Of a stretch of 64,000 bases of DNA, positions 47,070 to 56,390 are shown piece after piece. The notes under the pieces were generated by a model. It was not told the origin of the DNA. It saw only the letters and a list, made by a program, of their open reading frames with translations, and did no database searches. Each line of letters begins with the position of its first letter. Position 1 is the stretch's first letter. The position numbers were made by a program, and so were the translations under genes. The stretch is from assembly GCA_027007005.1 (NCBI GenBank), contig JALTFO010000048.1, forward strand, positions 1-64,000. Reading direction: 5' to 3'. The DNA is from Candidatus Bipolaricaulota bacterium. GTDB taxonomy: Bacteria > Bipolaricaulota > Bipolaricaulia > UBA7950 > UBA9294.

Positions 47070-48334
47070 AATTCCACCTCGCTCACATCGATGTCGAGAT
47101 CAACTGTGCGAATCTCACCGGTCATCAGCTTGTCCAACGTCGTTTTGAAGAGGTCTTGAAGACCGGATTTCTTGGATTCGTGGAAACTTAGCTTTGCATC
47201 GACTGTGTCCAAGGAGCAGGCGATCTCCTCCTGTTCTTTCTTTGTGCTTGGGACAGGGAATTCCAGCGGATCCACATTCTTCTTGTTGAGCTGTGGTGTT
47301 GGACCCAGGTCCTGCAACATCGTGAGGTCGAAAGTCAGGAACCAATAGTAAAGGTAAGGTAGTACGATCGAATCATTGGGGACCACAGCAATCAGGTTTG
47401 GATCGAGCAGCGTCCATTGCGTCGTTACGCGTTTCTTGTTTGTCGCGATTGCAGCTCCCCTCTTTGGGAAGATAACCGAGTTAGGTGGCACAGCCTTCTT
47501 TTGAGCGACCACCTTTGGTAGCCTGATTTCGATGTTTGAACAGAGGATGTCGCGATCATTGCCGGCAAGATTCATGTCCGAGACCTTGATCGCATGAACC
47601 AAAACATCTTCTTTGCTTCCAGTATTCCTCGCTTCCAGATCACGAAATGCGACTGTTGAGCTCCGGACCTGGGAACAGGACCGAATAGTTATGACCTTCC
47701 AACTCTCCGGAATCTCGCCGATCTCGGTCATCTTTGTCTTTTCGCCACGGGTGCCGTGGGTGAAGAGGTACTGCATAGTAGATTTCTTGAGGTCACGGAG
47801 TGACTGAATGATATTCTCCTGCATCTCAACTGCCTGTTGGATCTTCAACAATACCGCTGCGATCCTCTTTTGTTCCAAAAGTGGGGGAAGAGCGATCTCC
47901 TGTTTTAGGACATCTTTGTCGGTAACAGCAGGATAGCTCGCACCGTGCTGTGAGTCAGCGATAGCCTTGTTTATTCCATCTGAGAGGAGAAGGAAGTACA
48001 GAAATTCAGGCACTGCCATCTTCCTGTTGGCACGGACAACGCAGAATGCAGTGGATGCGATGTGATCATCGTATTCTGGAGGGACTAGCGCTATTCTCTG
48101 GAGTGTCGGTCGAATGGTTGCATAGAGCACATCTCTCGCATGAACGATCTTCCTTGCCCTCCCAGGCGCGGTCGTTCCAGTCACTACTTGCGGAGAAGTG
48201 ATCTTGAAAAGATCGTTTGATACAGCCGAGACATCGATATAGTAGAAATTGCCCCGTGGCTCTGACCGCGGCTTCCACTGGCTCGTCTTCAGACAGGCGT
48301 TCCTCAATGCCATGTTTTTCCACTCGTTCTTCAT
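47066..48334 (-). CDS. hsdS: Type I restriction-modification specificity subunit
   Basis: Two TRD halves; ALPPLLEQKRIAAVLLKIQQAVEMQENIIQSLRDLKKSTMQYLFTHG spacer; EIGEIPESWKV. Confidence 0.9.
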   Translation of the reverse strand: MKNEWKNMALRNACLKTSQWKPRSEPRGNFYYIDVSAVSNDLFKITSPQVVTGTTAPGRARKIVHARDVLYATIRPTLQRIALVPPEYDDHIASTAFCVVRANRKMAVPEFLYFLLLSDGINKAIADSQHGASYPAVTDKDVLKQEIALPPLLEQKRIAAVLLKIQQAVEMQENIIQSLRDLKKSTMQYLFTHGTRGEKTKMTEIGEIPESWKVITIRSCSQVRSSTVAFRDLEARNTGSKEDVLVHAIKVSDMNLAGNDRDILCSNIEIRLPKVVAQKKAVPPNSVIFPKRGAAIATNKKRVTTQWTLLDPNLIAVVPNDSIVLPYLYYWFLTFDLTMLQDLGPTPQLNKKNVDPLEFPVPSTKKEQEEIACSLDTVDAKLSFHESKKSGLQDLFKTTLDKLMTGEIRTVDLDIDVSEVEL

Positions 48335-48368
48335 CTTCTCAAATCTCTCTGTGCCCTCCGCAATTTCA

Positions 48369-48995
48369 TCACGGCTTCTTCCTTCGATAGTCGTTCGGAT
48401 CGATACAGGTATCATAGGTGGCGCGATCGACGCGAATCCAATCTGTTCTGTTGATGCCACGGCGATTGCGGGATGTCGGACTGAACGGAAAAGCGCATCC
48501 CACTTTGATCCAACGATCATCTCTCCGAGCGATCTTCCGGATTTCGTCGGCCACTTCGCTCAGGTCCTGATCCTGGCTGAAGATCACGGCAACGTCATAC
48601 TGGTTCTCCAAGGCACCGCGCACCACATCAAGGGCAAGGCGAATGTCAATTCCTTTCTCTCTGCCGACCAATGCTGTTGTTAGTGTGCCGTCAGAGGCTT
48701 TTATTGACTGGTTTGAGTAGCGTAAAGGGCGGGAATAGGTGTGGATATTGCGCGTTCCCATAGCGGAGAGCTTGGCAACCCAAAAATGATTCCGTTTTGG
48801 ATCAATATCCGGATTAGGAATCCCGGTATAGAAGCAAATACCGGTCAAGTCCCAGCTCTGCTGAACACAGATGGTCTCGGCTAGTTGTCGGATGTTGTAG
48901 TTCGGATAGGGATAACCGAACGCTTCCTTGACGGCGTTAAACAAGTTCTGTCCATCAATGTAAGCGATTGTGCGTTTGGAGGTGGGCTCTTTCAT
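48369..48995 (-). CDS. NYN-domain (LabA/DUF88-like) putative ribonuclease
   Basis: TIAYIDGQNLFNAVKEAFG, GREKGIDIRLALDVVRGAL, AVIFSQDQDLSEVADEIRKIA; RBS GGAGGTGGAGCT. Confidence 0.82.
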   Translation of the reverse strand: MKEPTSKRTIAYIDGQNLFNAVKEAFGYPYPNYNIRQLAETICVQQSWDLTGICFYTGIPNPDIDPKRNHFWVAKLSAMGTRNIHTYSRPLRYSNQSIKASDGTLTTALVGREKGIDIRLALDVVRGALENQYDVAVIFSQDQDLSEVADEIRKIARRDDRWIKVGCAFPFSPTSRNRRGINRTDWIRVDRATYDTCIDPNDYRRKKP

Positions 48996-49072
48996 AGCTC
49001 CACCTCCTGCGAACAAAGAATAACCCCGCCAGAGGTCCGAAAACTGATCCAGCGGGGAGCAATTACATCGCT

Positions 49073-49101
49073 ATAATACAACGAGACGTCACAGGTGTCA
49101 A
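49073..49101 (-). promoter_or_regulatory. Internal promoter TTGACA-17-TATTAT between hsdM and the NYN gene
   Basis: -35 at 49096-49101, -10 at 49073-49078; followed by a CCCCGC...GCGGGG hairpin at 49024-49056. Confidence 0.65.
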
Positions 49102-49119
49102 CAGCCAAAGTCCATTGTC

Positions 49120-50961
49120 TCATTCCGTTTCCTCTCCGAAACCAAGCTTGTTGAAGACTTTTCGCAGTTCGACATCGATCTCCTCGGCTTTCTTCTCAAG
49201 ACCATCAGGACCCCAAAGCTCATCTAGAATCTCGGGAATTGGCCGGTAAACCTCCTTCTCGCTTGTGTCCACGTAGCCTGAGGGAGAGAGGTTGTAGTCG
49301 TTCTCCGCTGCCTCTTCGTTAGTGATGACCTTGACAAACCGTTCGATGTCCTGCCCTTTGATGAATCCCTGAACGATCTTTTGAATATTCTCGTCGGGGA
49401 TGTAGTTCTTCGGACGTCCCTTCTTAAATTCGCGGCTTGCGTTCACGAGCACAATCTTATCTTTACGCTGCGGAAGCTTGTTCCGATTGAGCAGGATGAT
49501 GATCCCAGCGGCGCTAGTGTTGTAGAATAGGTTGTCCGGCAGAAGAATGACGCCCTCAATGAGGTCATGGTCGACGAACCATTTACGGATAATCTTCTCC
49601 TTATCCTCGTTCTGGCTTCCGCTCCCCCTAGTGACAGCCCCAGTGTCCAAGACAACAGCCGCTCGTCCCGTAGGCTTGAGCGAGGCGAGAGTATGCTGAA
49701 TCCAGGCCCAGTCTGCTTTGCCAGATGTTATTCCACCATGTTCCTCAAACCGTCCGAATTCATCACTCTCGTAGATCGCTCGATTGTAGGCTTGGTTCCA
49801 CATGGGATTCGCAACGACGATGTCAAACTTTCTGAGGCTTGTGTCTGAATCCCGAAACTTCGGGTTGGTCATCGAATTGCCGCGCACGATCTTGCCTTCC
49901 ATGTCGTGAATGACCATATTCATCCGAGCGATGGCGTAGCTTGAACCGTTTATCTCTTGCCCGTAAAGCTTAAGCGGGCGATTGACCTTCAGCTCGCGTT
50001 CCTGAAGGGCCAGTTCGCACTTGATCAATAATCCTGCCGACCCACACGCATAGTCATATACTTCTTCACCCTGAGCCGGCCGAACCATATGGGCCATGAG
50101 CCAACCGACTTCGGTTGGCGTGAAAAATTCACCGGCGCTCTGTCCCTGCCCTTCGGCAAACTTTCGGAGCAGGTACTCATAACAGCGTCCGAGGAAGTCC
50201 GGCTCCACGTCGTAGAGCCCGAGTCGGTAGCGGGGATCAGAGAGTGCCTCCATCACCCCTGCCAGTGCCGAGTCGCTGATCTCTCGCTCCCCAGTGCGGG
50301 TTTCGTTGAAGTCTACGGTGTCGATGACCCCGCTGAGATCTTTGGAACGATCCCCGGCGTTGGCTTTAACGATGGCTCTCATCGTGAGGGTGAGCTGCTC
50401 GCCAAGTGTCTTCGGCCTCTGTCCTTCGTGCCAATCAAATACCTCCCGGCCGCTGACAACCGGCCACCGCGCCTCGGGCGGAATGTAGAACCGCACCAGG
50501 CTCTTGTCGGCTTCAATGATCTCGAGAGCCGTCTCACGGTCGCCGTATGTCTCGGCAAGGCGTTCGACTTCATCCTCAAAGACATCCGAGAGGCGTTTGA
50601 CGAAAAGAAGAGGCAGGATGTAGTCCTTGAACTTAGGGGCATCCTTCTCGCCCCGGATCGAGCAGGCGGCACTCCAGAGCATCTGCTCCATCAACTTCGT
50701 GGTGAGCACATCTTTTCTCAAGACCCTGTGACGACGCTTGGGGATACCAAGATCGAGAGCTGGTCTCCGTTCTTTAAGGCCAACATCTGCAACAAGCTCG
50801 CTGATCGCCTGCTTGGCCCTGCCTCGTGGTGTAGTTCGCCCGTTCTCCCAGCGATTCAATGTGGAGAAAGCTACGCCAAGCCTAGCGGCAAGTTCTTCCT
50901 GGCTTAGCTCAAGCTTATCTCTTAATTGTTTTAGAATCTCAGGGATGTCTCTATCGTCCAT
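49120..50961 (-). CDS. hsdM: Type I restriction-modification methyltransferase subunit with N-terminal XRE HTH domain
   Basis: N-term LRDKLELSQEELAARLGVAFSTLNRWENGRTTP (HTH); GEFFTPTEVGWLMAHMV, DYACGSAGLLI, FDIVVANPMWNQ. Confidence 0.92.
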   Translation of the reverse strand: MDDRDIPEILKQLRDKLELSQEELAARLGVAFSTLNRWENGRTTPRGRAKQAISELVADVGLKERRPALDLGIPKRRHRVLRKDVLTTKLMEQMLWSAACSIRGEKDAPKFKDYILPLLFVKRLSDVFEDEVERLAETYGDRETALEIIEADKSLVRFYIPPEARWPVVSGREVFDWHEGQRPKTLGEQLTLTMRAIVKANAGDRSKDLSGVIDTVDFNETRTGEREISDSALAGVMEALSDPRYRLGLYDVEPDFLGRCYEYLLRKFAEGQGQSAGEFFTPTEVGWLMAHMVRPAQGEEVYDYACGSAGLLIKCELALQERELKVNRPLKLYGQEINGSSYAIARMNMVIHDMEGKIVRGNSMTNPKFRDSDTSLRKFDIVVANPMWNQAYNRAIYESDEFGRFEEHGGITSGKADWAWIQHTLASLKPTGRAAVVLDTGAVTRGSGSQNEDKEKIIRKWFVDHDLIEGVILLPDNLFYNTSAAGIIILLNRNKLPQRKDKIVLVNASREFKKGRPKNYIPDENIQKIVQGFIKGQDIERFVKVITNEEAAENDYNLSPSGYVDTSEKEVYRPIPEILDELWGPDGLEKKAEEIDVELRKVFNKLGFGEETE

Positions 50962-50986
50962 GATCTCCTTTGGAACATAACGCTAT

Positions 50987-51016
50987 AATGCTATAGCATT
51001 ACAATCACATTGTCAA
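50987..51016 (-). promoter_or_regulatory. Putative autoregulatory operator (perfect 14-bp palindrome AATGCTATAGCATT) and -35 TTGACA upstream of hsdM
   Basis: Palindrome at 50987-51000, TTGACA (minus) at 51011-51016; hsdM ATG at 50961. Confidence 0.6.
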
Positions 51017-51123
51017 GCTCAATAATATCGTACGCCGCAACTTCTCACGTTGCAATTCTTCCAGAGGCTCCCGTAGCGCCGTGCAACCAGAGATGGACGT
51101 ACCTTCTTCGAGAGTCGCTGAGA

Positions 51124-52917
51124 TTAGGAAGTCTCCGATCCTTTCAACTCCGACAGCTCATCGATCATCCCCTGCAGGACGTCGAAGCCTCCCTGCCAGA
51201 ATTCTGATGAGACGATGTCGATCCCGGCCTCGGCAAGGATCTCCTGCGGGCTCTTCGATCCGCCGTAGGCGAGGATCTTGAGGAACTTGGGGACGAACGT
51301 TTTTCCCTCTTTCTTGTAGCGCTTGTACAGCGCTAGCACGAGCAGCTGCCCGAAGCTGTATGCGTAGCAGTAGAAGGGAGTGCTGTAGATGTGGGGGATG
51401 GAGACCCACTCGTAGCGGAATTCGTCGCTTAGCTCTACGGCGTCACCGAACTGGTCATTCAGGTTTGCTAGGTATCTCTCAGAGAGAGCGTCGATCGTCG
51501 CTCCAGCCTTGATCAGTGCATGGGCCTCACGCTCGAACAGGACGAAGTACGCTTGCCTGGCAACCGTGGCGTAGGTTCCATCGACGAAGCGGGCGAGCAT
51601 CTCTCGCCTTAGCCCGGGCTCCGATTCGCTTTCAAGCTGATGCTCAAGAAGGAGGATCTCGGAGAAGACGGACGCTGTCTCCGCCAGGGGAAGGGAGGAA
51701 TGGAACGTAAGCGGCGAGTGATCTGCGGCCATGAGGGCGTGCACGGCGTGCCCCAGCTCGTGGGCGAGTGTAGAGACGTCGTCGATCTTGCCGTTGTAGC
51801 TCGTCAGCACCCACGGAGTGAGCCCAGGCAGGACGCCGTAGCAGAAGGCACCGCCGTACTTGCCGGTGCGGACCTCAGAGTCGAGATGCCCCTCGTTGAG
51901 GACTCGCTTAGCGTGCGAAGCCAGAGTCGGCGAGAATGCGTTCAAGCTTGAAAAGACGGTGCTTATCGCCTCATTGAACGGGTAAGTCTCTTCCGATGAT
52001 CCAACCGGAGCGTAGATGTCGTAGCGCCGCAAATGATCCATCCCAAGCCAGCCAGCCTTTAACCGAAAGTAGTCCTGGAACATGCTTACATTGTCGCGGC
52101 AGACATCAAGGAGGACATCGACCGCGGCGTCTGGAATGTCGTTTCTCAGGTTGCGCGAGGCGATCGGGGAGGAGAAGCCACGCAGATCGACCTGTTCATC
52201 AGCCCAGTCGCGCACGATGTGTTGATAAATCTGCCCGAGGACTGTGCTGTTCTCACCGTAGACGCGGTACAGCTCTTTGTACGCGCGTTGACGCAGCTCT
52301 GGGCGTGAATCGCGAGCGTAGGTCATCAACTGCGAACGCGTGAGCGATTTCACCTCGCCATCGACCTCGATCTCAAAGGTGAAGCCGCTCGTCAGCATCT
52401 CATACAGGGTGACAAGCGCCTCCACTCCGTTTAGGTCCTTGATGTTGATCACCTGCTCCACCTGCTCGGAGAGGGTGTAGGGTTTGTATCGACGCAGTGA
52501 GTTCAGGTAGTAGGAGAGATCCCCGCTTACGGCGATGAGACGCTCTGCCGCTGTGTCGTCCAACCCCTTCCACCATAGCTCGAAGAAGAGAGTTCGATTA
52601 TGCGCATCGGCAAGTACACTCTCTACGCGGCCACGGAAGGAGAGAGCGTCCTGATTGGCCGTATCCTCGGCAAACCAGAGTTGGCCATACGCTCCCAGGC
52701 GTCGCATGAGCGAACCAATGCGCTCGACGATAGCAAGGATTTCGCTGAAGTCATCGGTGCTGATATTCGGTGAGAGTATCGTTCGCTTACCCTCAAGATC
52801 GCTGAGCGCACTCTCAAGTTGATCCAGATACTCACTGCCGATATCCTCGGGCCGATCAGCGCTTGGGATCAGGTCGGCAAGCGACCAGCGCCCCTGCTTG
52901 TAGACACGTTCGTTCAT
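51124..52917 (-). CDS. pepF: Oligoendopeptidase F-like M3 metallopeptidase
   Basis: STLAHELGHAVHALMAADHSPLTFHSSLPLAETASVFSE. Confidence 0.9.
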   Translation of the reverse strand: MNERVYKQGRWSLADLIPSADRPEDIGSEYLDQLESALSDLEGKRTILSPNISTDDFSEILAIVERIGSLMRRLGAYGQLWFAEDTANQDALSFRGRVESVLADAHNRTLFFELWWKGLDDTAAERLIAVSGDLSYYLNSLRRYKPYTLSEQVEQVINIKDLNGVEALVTLYEMLTSGFTFEIEVDGEVKSLTRSQLMTYARDSRPELRQRAYKELYRVYGENSTVLGQIYQHIVRDWADEQVDLRGFSSPIASRNLRNDIPDAAVDVLLDVCRDNVSMFQDYFRLKAGWLGMDHLRRYDIYAPVGSSEETYPFNEAISTVFSSLNAFSPTLASHAKRVLNEGHLDSEVRTGKYGGAFCYGVLPGLTPWVLTSYNGKIDDVSTLAHELGHAVHALMAADHSPLTFHSSLPLAETASVFSEILLLEHQLESESEPGLRREMLARFVDGTYATVARQAYFVLFEREAHALIKAGATIDALSERYLANLNDQFGDAVELSDEFRYEWVSIPHIYSTPFYCYAYSFGQLLVLALYKRYKKEGKTFVPKFLKILAYGGSKSPQEILAEAGIDIVSSEFWQGGFDVLQGMIDELSELKGSETS

Positions 52918-52950
52918 CTCATTCCTCCTAAGTAGCGTCCGTGACACCTA

Positions 52951-53541
52951 TTATGCTGAACTAACACCGCTACCGGCAAGTCCGATCTCCGAGGCCACCT
53001 CGCGCATCCCCATGATTACGTCTTCAAACAGGTCTTTGAGTTCCATTCCGAGCATCCGGGCCCCGTTTGCGATCACCTCGCGGTCCACACCGGCGGCGAA
53101 GCTCTTATCCTTCCACTTCTTAGTGACCGACTTCACCTTCATGTCGAGGACACTCTTTGACGGGCGCACCAGGGCGACGGCAGTGACTAAGCCGGTCAAT
53201 TCGTCGATCGTGTATAGAACCTTCTCCATCTCCAATTGCGGTTCGACGTCGGTGACGAGGCCCCACCCGTGCGACATAATTGCGCGGATGTAGTCCTCTG
53301 GCCAGCCACGCTCCTCCAGGATCTCCCTTGTCTTCTTGCAATGCTGCTCTGGGTAGCGCTCGTAATCTAGATCGTGCACAAGGCCGATGATCCCCCATTT
53401 CTCCTCATCCTCACCGCGCTTACGCGCCATGTAGCGCATCACCCCTTCGACGGAGAGGCCGTGTTTGATCAGGCTCTCACTCTTATTGAACTCCTTGAGA
53501 AGCGCCAGTGCTTCTTCGCGTGTCGGTATGTGTGTTTCCAT
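52951..53541 (-). CDS. HD-domain phosphohydrolase
   Basis: LIKHGLSVEGVMRYMARK...WGIIGLVHDLDYERYPEQHCKKTREIL...IMSHGWG; HD motif. Confidence 0.8.
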   Translation of the reverse strand: METHIPTREEALALLKEFNKSESLIKHGLSVEGVMRYMARKRGEDEEKWGIIGLVHDLDYERYPEQHCKKTREILEERGWPEDYIRAIMSHGWGLVTDVEPQLEMEKVLYTIDELTGLVTAVALVRPSKSVLDMKVKSVTKKWKDKSFAAGVDREVIANGARMLGMELKDLFEDVIMGMREVASEIGLAGSGVSSA

Positions 53542-53717
53542 CTTACCTCCTTGTCATTGGTGTCAATCATGACTGTATTACGCAATTGGCTCGATTTCCA
53601 GTGACGGATGAATGACTGAGCGCGCCAACATACGGACACACTCCTGCTGCAAAGCAAGTGTAATTCTTACAAGCGATTGAGTATATTAAAAGCAGACTCT
53701 AGCCAGAAAGGACTCTT

Positions 53718-54497
53718 GTGCATTTCGAGATTGGTACATTCTTAATCCTGTTCTTCAGCGCAATTGCCATCGGCGGCTTTGCCAGCCTCCTCGGCGTAGG
53801 GGGAGGGATTTTCATGGTCCCACTCCTCCTTCTAGGCCGGTTCGTCCCCACGATGCATCAAGCTGCCGGGACAAGTATCGCCGGAGTCGTGTTCACCAGT
53901 CTGTCCGGGACGATCGTCTATTGGTTACGCCGCGCGATCAACTTTCGCATTGGGCTTCTTCTCATGCCGCTCGCGATCCTCGGCGCGTGGACCGGCGCGT
54001 GGCTCAGCGGGCTGATCGATGCGCGCTGGCTGGAGGTAGGGTTTGCAGCGCTCCTGCTCTATCCAGCAGGGATGATGCTTCTCGGTAAACAACCCAAGGA
54101 GATACCACTTTCTTTGCAGGGCAATGTACGCGGAACTCGCTTCTACGCCACAACAGCGATCGTTGGGATCATCGCGGGTGCGGCATCCGGAATGTTCGGT
54201 ATCGGTGGAGGGACGGTGATGGTCCCAGCATTGGCCGTCTTCCTTGGCCTCGACATCGTCACCGCAGTGGCAACAAGCCTGTTTGTAATGATTCCATCGG
54301 CGATGATCGGTTCCTATCAACACTGGGTTCAAGGCGACCTCCGCCTGGAACTTGCGATTCCACTCATCTTAGGATTGATAATTGGAGCACAGCTTGGACC
54401 GCGCTTGGGCTCGCGCGTTCCCAAACGCCGACTGCGCCAACTATTCGGAATCGTTCTCGTGTACGCCGTAGTCAACATGATCCTCAAGGCGACGTGA
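53718..54497 (+). CDS. TauE/SafE-family sulfite exporter-like membrane protein
   Basis: ASLLGVGGGIFMVPLLLLG and duplicated GMFGIGGGTVMVPALAVFLGL motifs. Confidence 0.9.
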   Translation: MHFEIGTFLILFFSAIAIGGFASLLGVGGGIFMVPLLLLGRFVPTMHQAAGTSIAGVVFTSLSGTIVYWLRRAINFRIGLLLMPLAILGAWTGAWLSGLIDARWLEVGFAALLLYPAGMMLLGKQPKEIPLSLQGNVRGTRFYATTAIVGIIAGAASGMFGIGGGTVMVPALAVFLGLDIVTAVATSLFVMIPSAMIGSYQHWVQGDLRLELAIPLILGLIIGAQLGPRLGSRVPKRRLRQLFGIVLVYAVVNMILKAT

Positions 54498-54574
54498 CGC
54501 AGATCTTGCTGGGCCGGGCCGGTTCCTCTATCATGATTTGACGATCGTGTTCCTATGGGAAAGTACTTTGTAGA

Positions 54575-55159
54575 TTGAGGGAGGATTACCACATGCGGCA
54601 TAAAGACGTTCATGGCGTAGAGCGTGTTACCTTGTGGCAGATCTTCTTCGTTTTCTTTAAGATAGGGCTTCTCACCTTTGGCGGCGGGTTCGCCATGCTT
54701 CCTGTCTTAAATTATGAGCTTTATACCAAACGAAAATGGATCGATCAAGAAACGCTGACCGATATCGTGTCCCTCGCGACAGTCTTTCCAGGTGCAATTG
54801 CCGTAAATTCAGCATTTCTGCAAGGTCTGCGCATGCGCGGTGTTCTCGGTGTAATAGTTGCCGTGACTGGGATTGTAACCCCATCGATCATTGTCATCTT
54901 GCTCATCGGTATTTTCCTTTTTCGGTTCACAAGCGTGCATATTGTTCAAGCGTTTTTTAAGGGTGCGGGAGCAGCGATCACCGGACAGATCGCCTACGCG
55001 GTGTACGTGTTTGGCCGAGGCACGACGCTTAACCTGCGTACGATTGGACTAACACTAGGTATCCTCGCAATCTTGTTTGCATTCAAGATTCATCCAATTG
55101 TGGCAATTCTCATCTCTGGAACGGTGGGTATGTTCATCGTTCCAAAGAGGAAATCATGA
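54575..55159 (+). CDS. Chromate transporter, half-size
   Basis: FFKIGLLTFGGGFAMLPVLNYEL; ATFPGAIAVNSA-like. Confidence 0.9.
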   Translation: MREDYHMRHKDVHGVERVTLWQIFFVFFKIGLLTFGGGFAMLPVLNYELYTKRKWIDQETLTDIVSLATVFPGAIAVNSAFLQGLRMRGVLGVIVAVTGIVTPSIIVILLIGIFLFRFTSVHIVQAFFKGAGAAITGQIAYAVYVFGRGTTLNLRTIGLTLGILAILFAFKIHPIVAILISGTVGMFIVPKRKS

Positions 55160-55689
55160 TAGGAATTCTGCTTGAGATCTATGCAAGTTTCTTTCTGATA
55201 GGAATAAGTGCCTACGGCGGTGGGATTGCCACGATTGCACTTATACAGTACGAGATTGTATTTGCTCATGGCTGGCTAACTGCTGCACAGATGCGCGACG
55301 TGATCACCTTAGCCCAGATGACGCCGGGATCGATCGCGATTAACTCTGCTACATTGACTGGTTACAAGATTGGCGGGATAAGTGGCGCGCTTGTCGCGTC
55401 GCTTGCTGTGATTACACCAGGCATTCTGCTGCTGACTGCGTACACACTCGCTGTCTCACATCTGAGGTCAAGGGATGGCCTTAACCGTGTGAAATTGGCT
55501 CTCCAGCCTGGAATACTTGCCCTTATTATCTTTGCAGTATACACTTTTGGCTCAATCTCCATCGATGGGGTCATCACCGGAGGGATCGCTGCAGCCGCAT
55601 TCTTTGGCATCCTGTTTGCTGGCCGAAGGGTGCACCCGGTGCTTATCATTCTTGCTGCTGGGCTACTTGGGATAGCTATATTCCGCTGA
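55156..55689 (+). CDS. Chromate transporter, half-size (second half)
   Basis: FFLIGISAYGGGIATIALIQYEI, ITLAQMTPGSIAINSATLTGYKIGG; ATGA overlap with the preceding gene. Confidence 0.9.
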   Translation: MIGILLEIYASFFLIGISAYGGGIATIALIQYEIVFAHGWLTAAQMRDVITLAQMTPGSIAINSATLTGYKIGGISGALVASLAVITPGILLLTAYTLAVSHLRSRDGLNRVKLALQPGILALIIFAVYTFGSISIDGVITGGIAAAAFFGILFAGRRVHPVLIILAAGLLGIAIFR

Positions 55690-55739
55690 TTTAGACACAC
55701 GTTGACCTCTCGAACCTAACGGAGGATAATCAACTGGCA

Positions 55740-56240
55740 ATGCAACTAACGATTCTTACCACCGGCGGCACGATTGAGAAGACGTACAACGAGCGTGATG
55801 GCTCGCTTAGAAACTACCACACTATCCTCCCCGAGATGCTCACCGGGCTGCGCCTGCCCGATATCAACGTCAGCTATGAGCAAGTCGTGTTCAAGGATTC
55901 ACTTGAGATGACAGAAGATGATCGTCAGCGGATCCTTGCCGCAACCAAGCGAGCGATTCCTCAATCGGATGCGATCATCATCCTGCACGGCACGGACACG
56001 ATGTCCGAGACAGGTGAACTCCTGAATAAGGAGCTGGGCGATCTGCGTATCCCGGTGATCCTGACCGGGGCGATGCGGCCGTACGAGTTTCGTGACACGG
56101 ACGCCCTGCAGAACGTGACCGAATCGCTCCTTGCAGCGAGGCTTGTCTCCCCCGGTGTGTACGTGGTGATGCACAACCGCGTCCTGCGCTTCCCAGGAGT
56201 GGTCAAGGATCGTGAGAACCTCACGTTTGCCAAGGCGTGA
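55740..56240 (+). CDS. Single-domain asparaginase-family protein (N-terminal domain only)
   Basis: ILTTGGTIEKTYNERDGSL, IILHGTDTMSETGELL, VILTGAMRPYEFRDTDALQN. Confidence 0.85.
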   Translation: MQLTILTTGGTIEKTYNERDGSLRNYHTILPEMLTGLRLPDINVSYEQVVFKDSLEMTEDDRQRILAATKRAIPQSDAIIILHGTDTMSETGELLNKELGDLRIPVILTGAMRPYEFRDTDALQNVTESLLAARLVSPGVYVVMHNRVLRFPGVVKDRENLTFAKA

Positions 56241-56390
56241 TCTTTCGTCCCGACGTTTTAGGTAGACTCATTGGGTAACGCTTTCTACTGCTAAGTGAAA
56301 ATAACTGATAGGTCCGACGATCGAATGGTCAGCATGCTAAGGTATACAATGAGTTGCGCAATCGCTCACTTAATTAGATGTATTGTACTC

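Noticed and set aside
54575-55689. Split chromate transporter as a frameshifted single gene
   Set aside because: Both halves have complete start regions and a clean ATGA overlap; paired half-size ChrA proteins are a known normal arrangement.
55740-56240. Truncated asparaginase as a pseudogene
   Set aside because: It ends cleanly after the N-terminal domain, and stand-alone asparaginase-domain proteins of about 165 aa are a known family.
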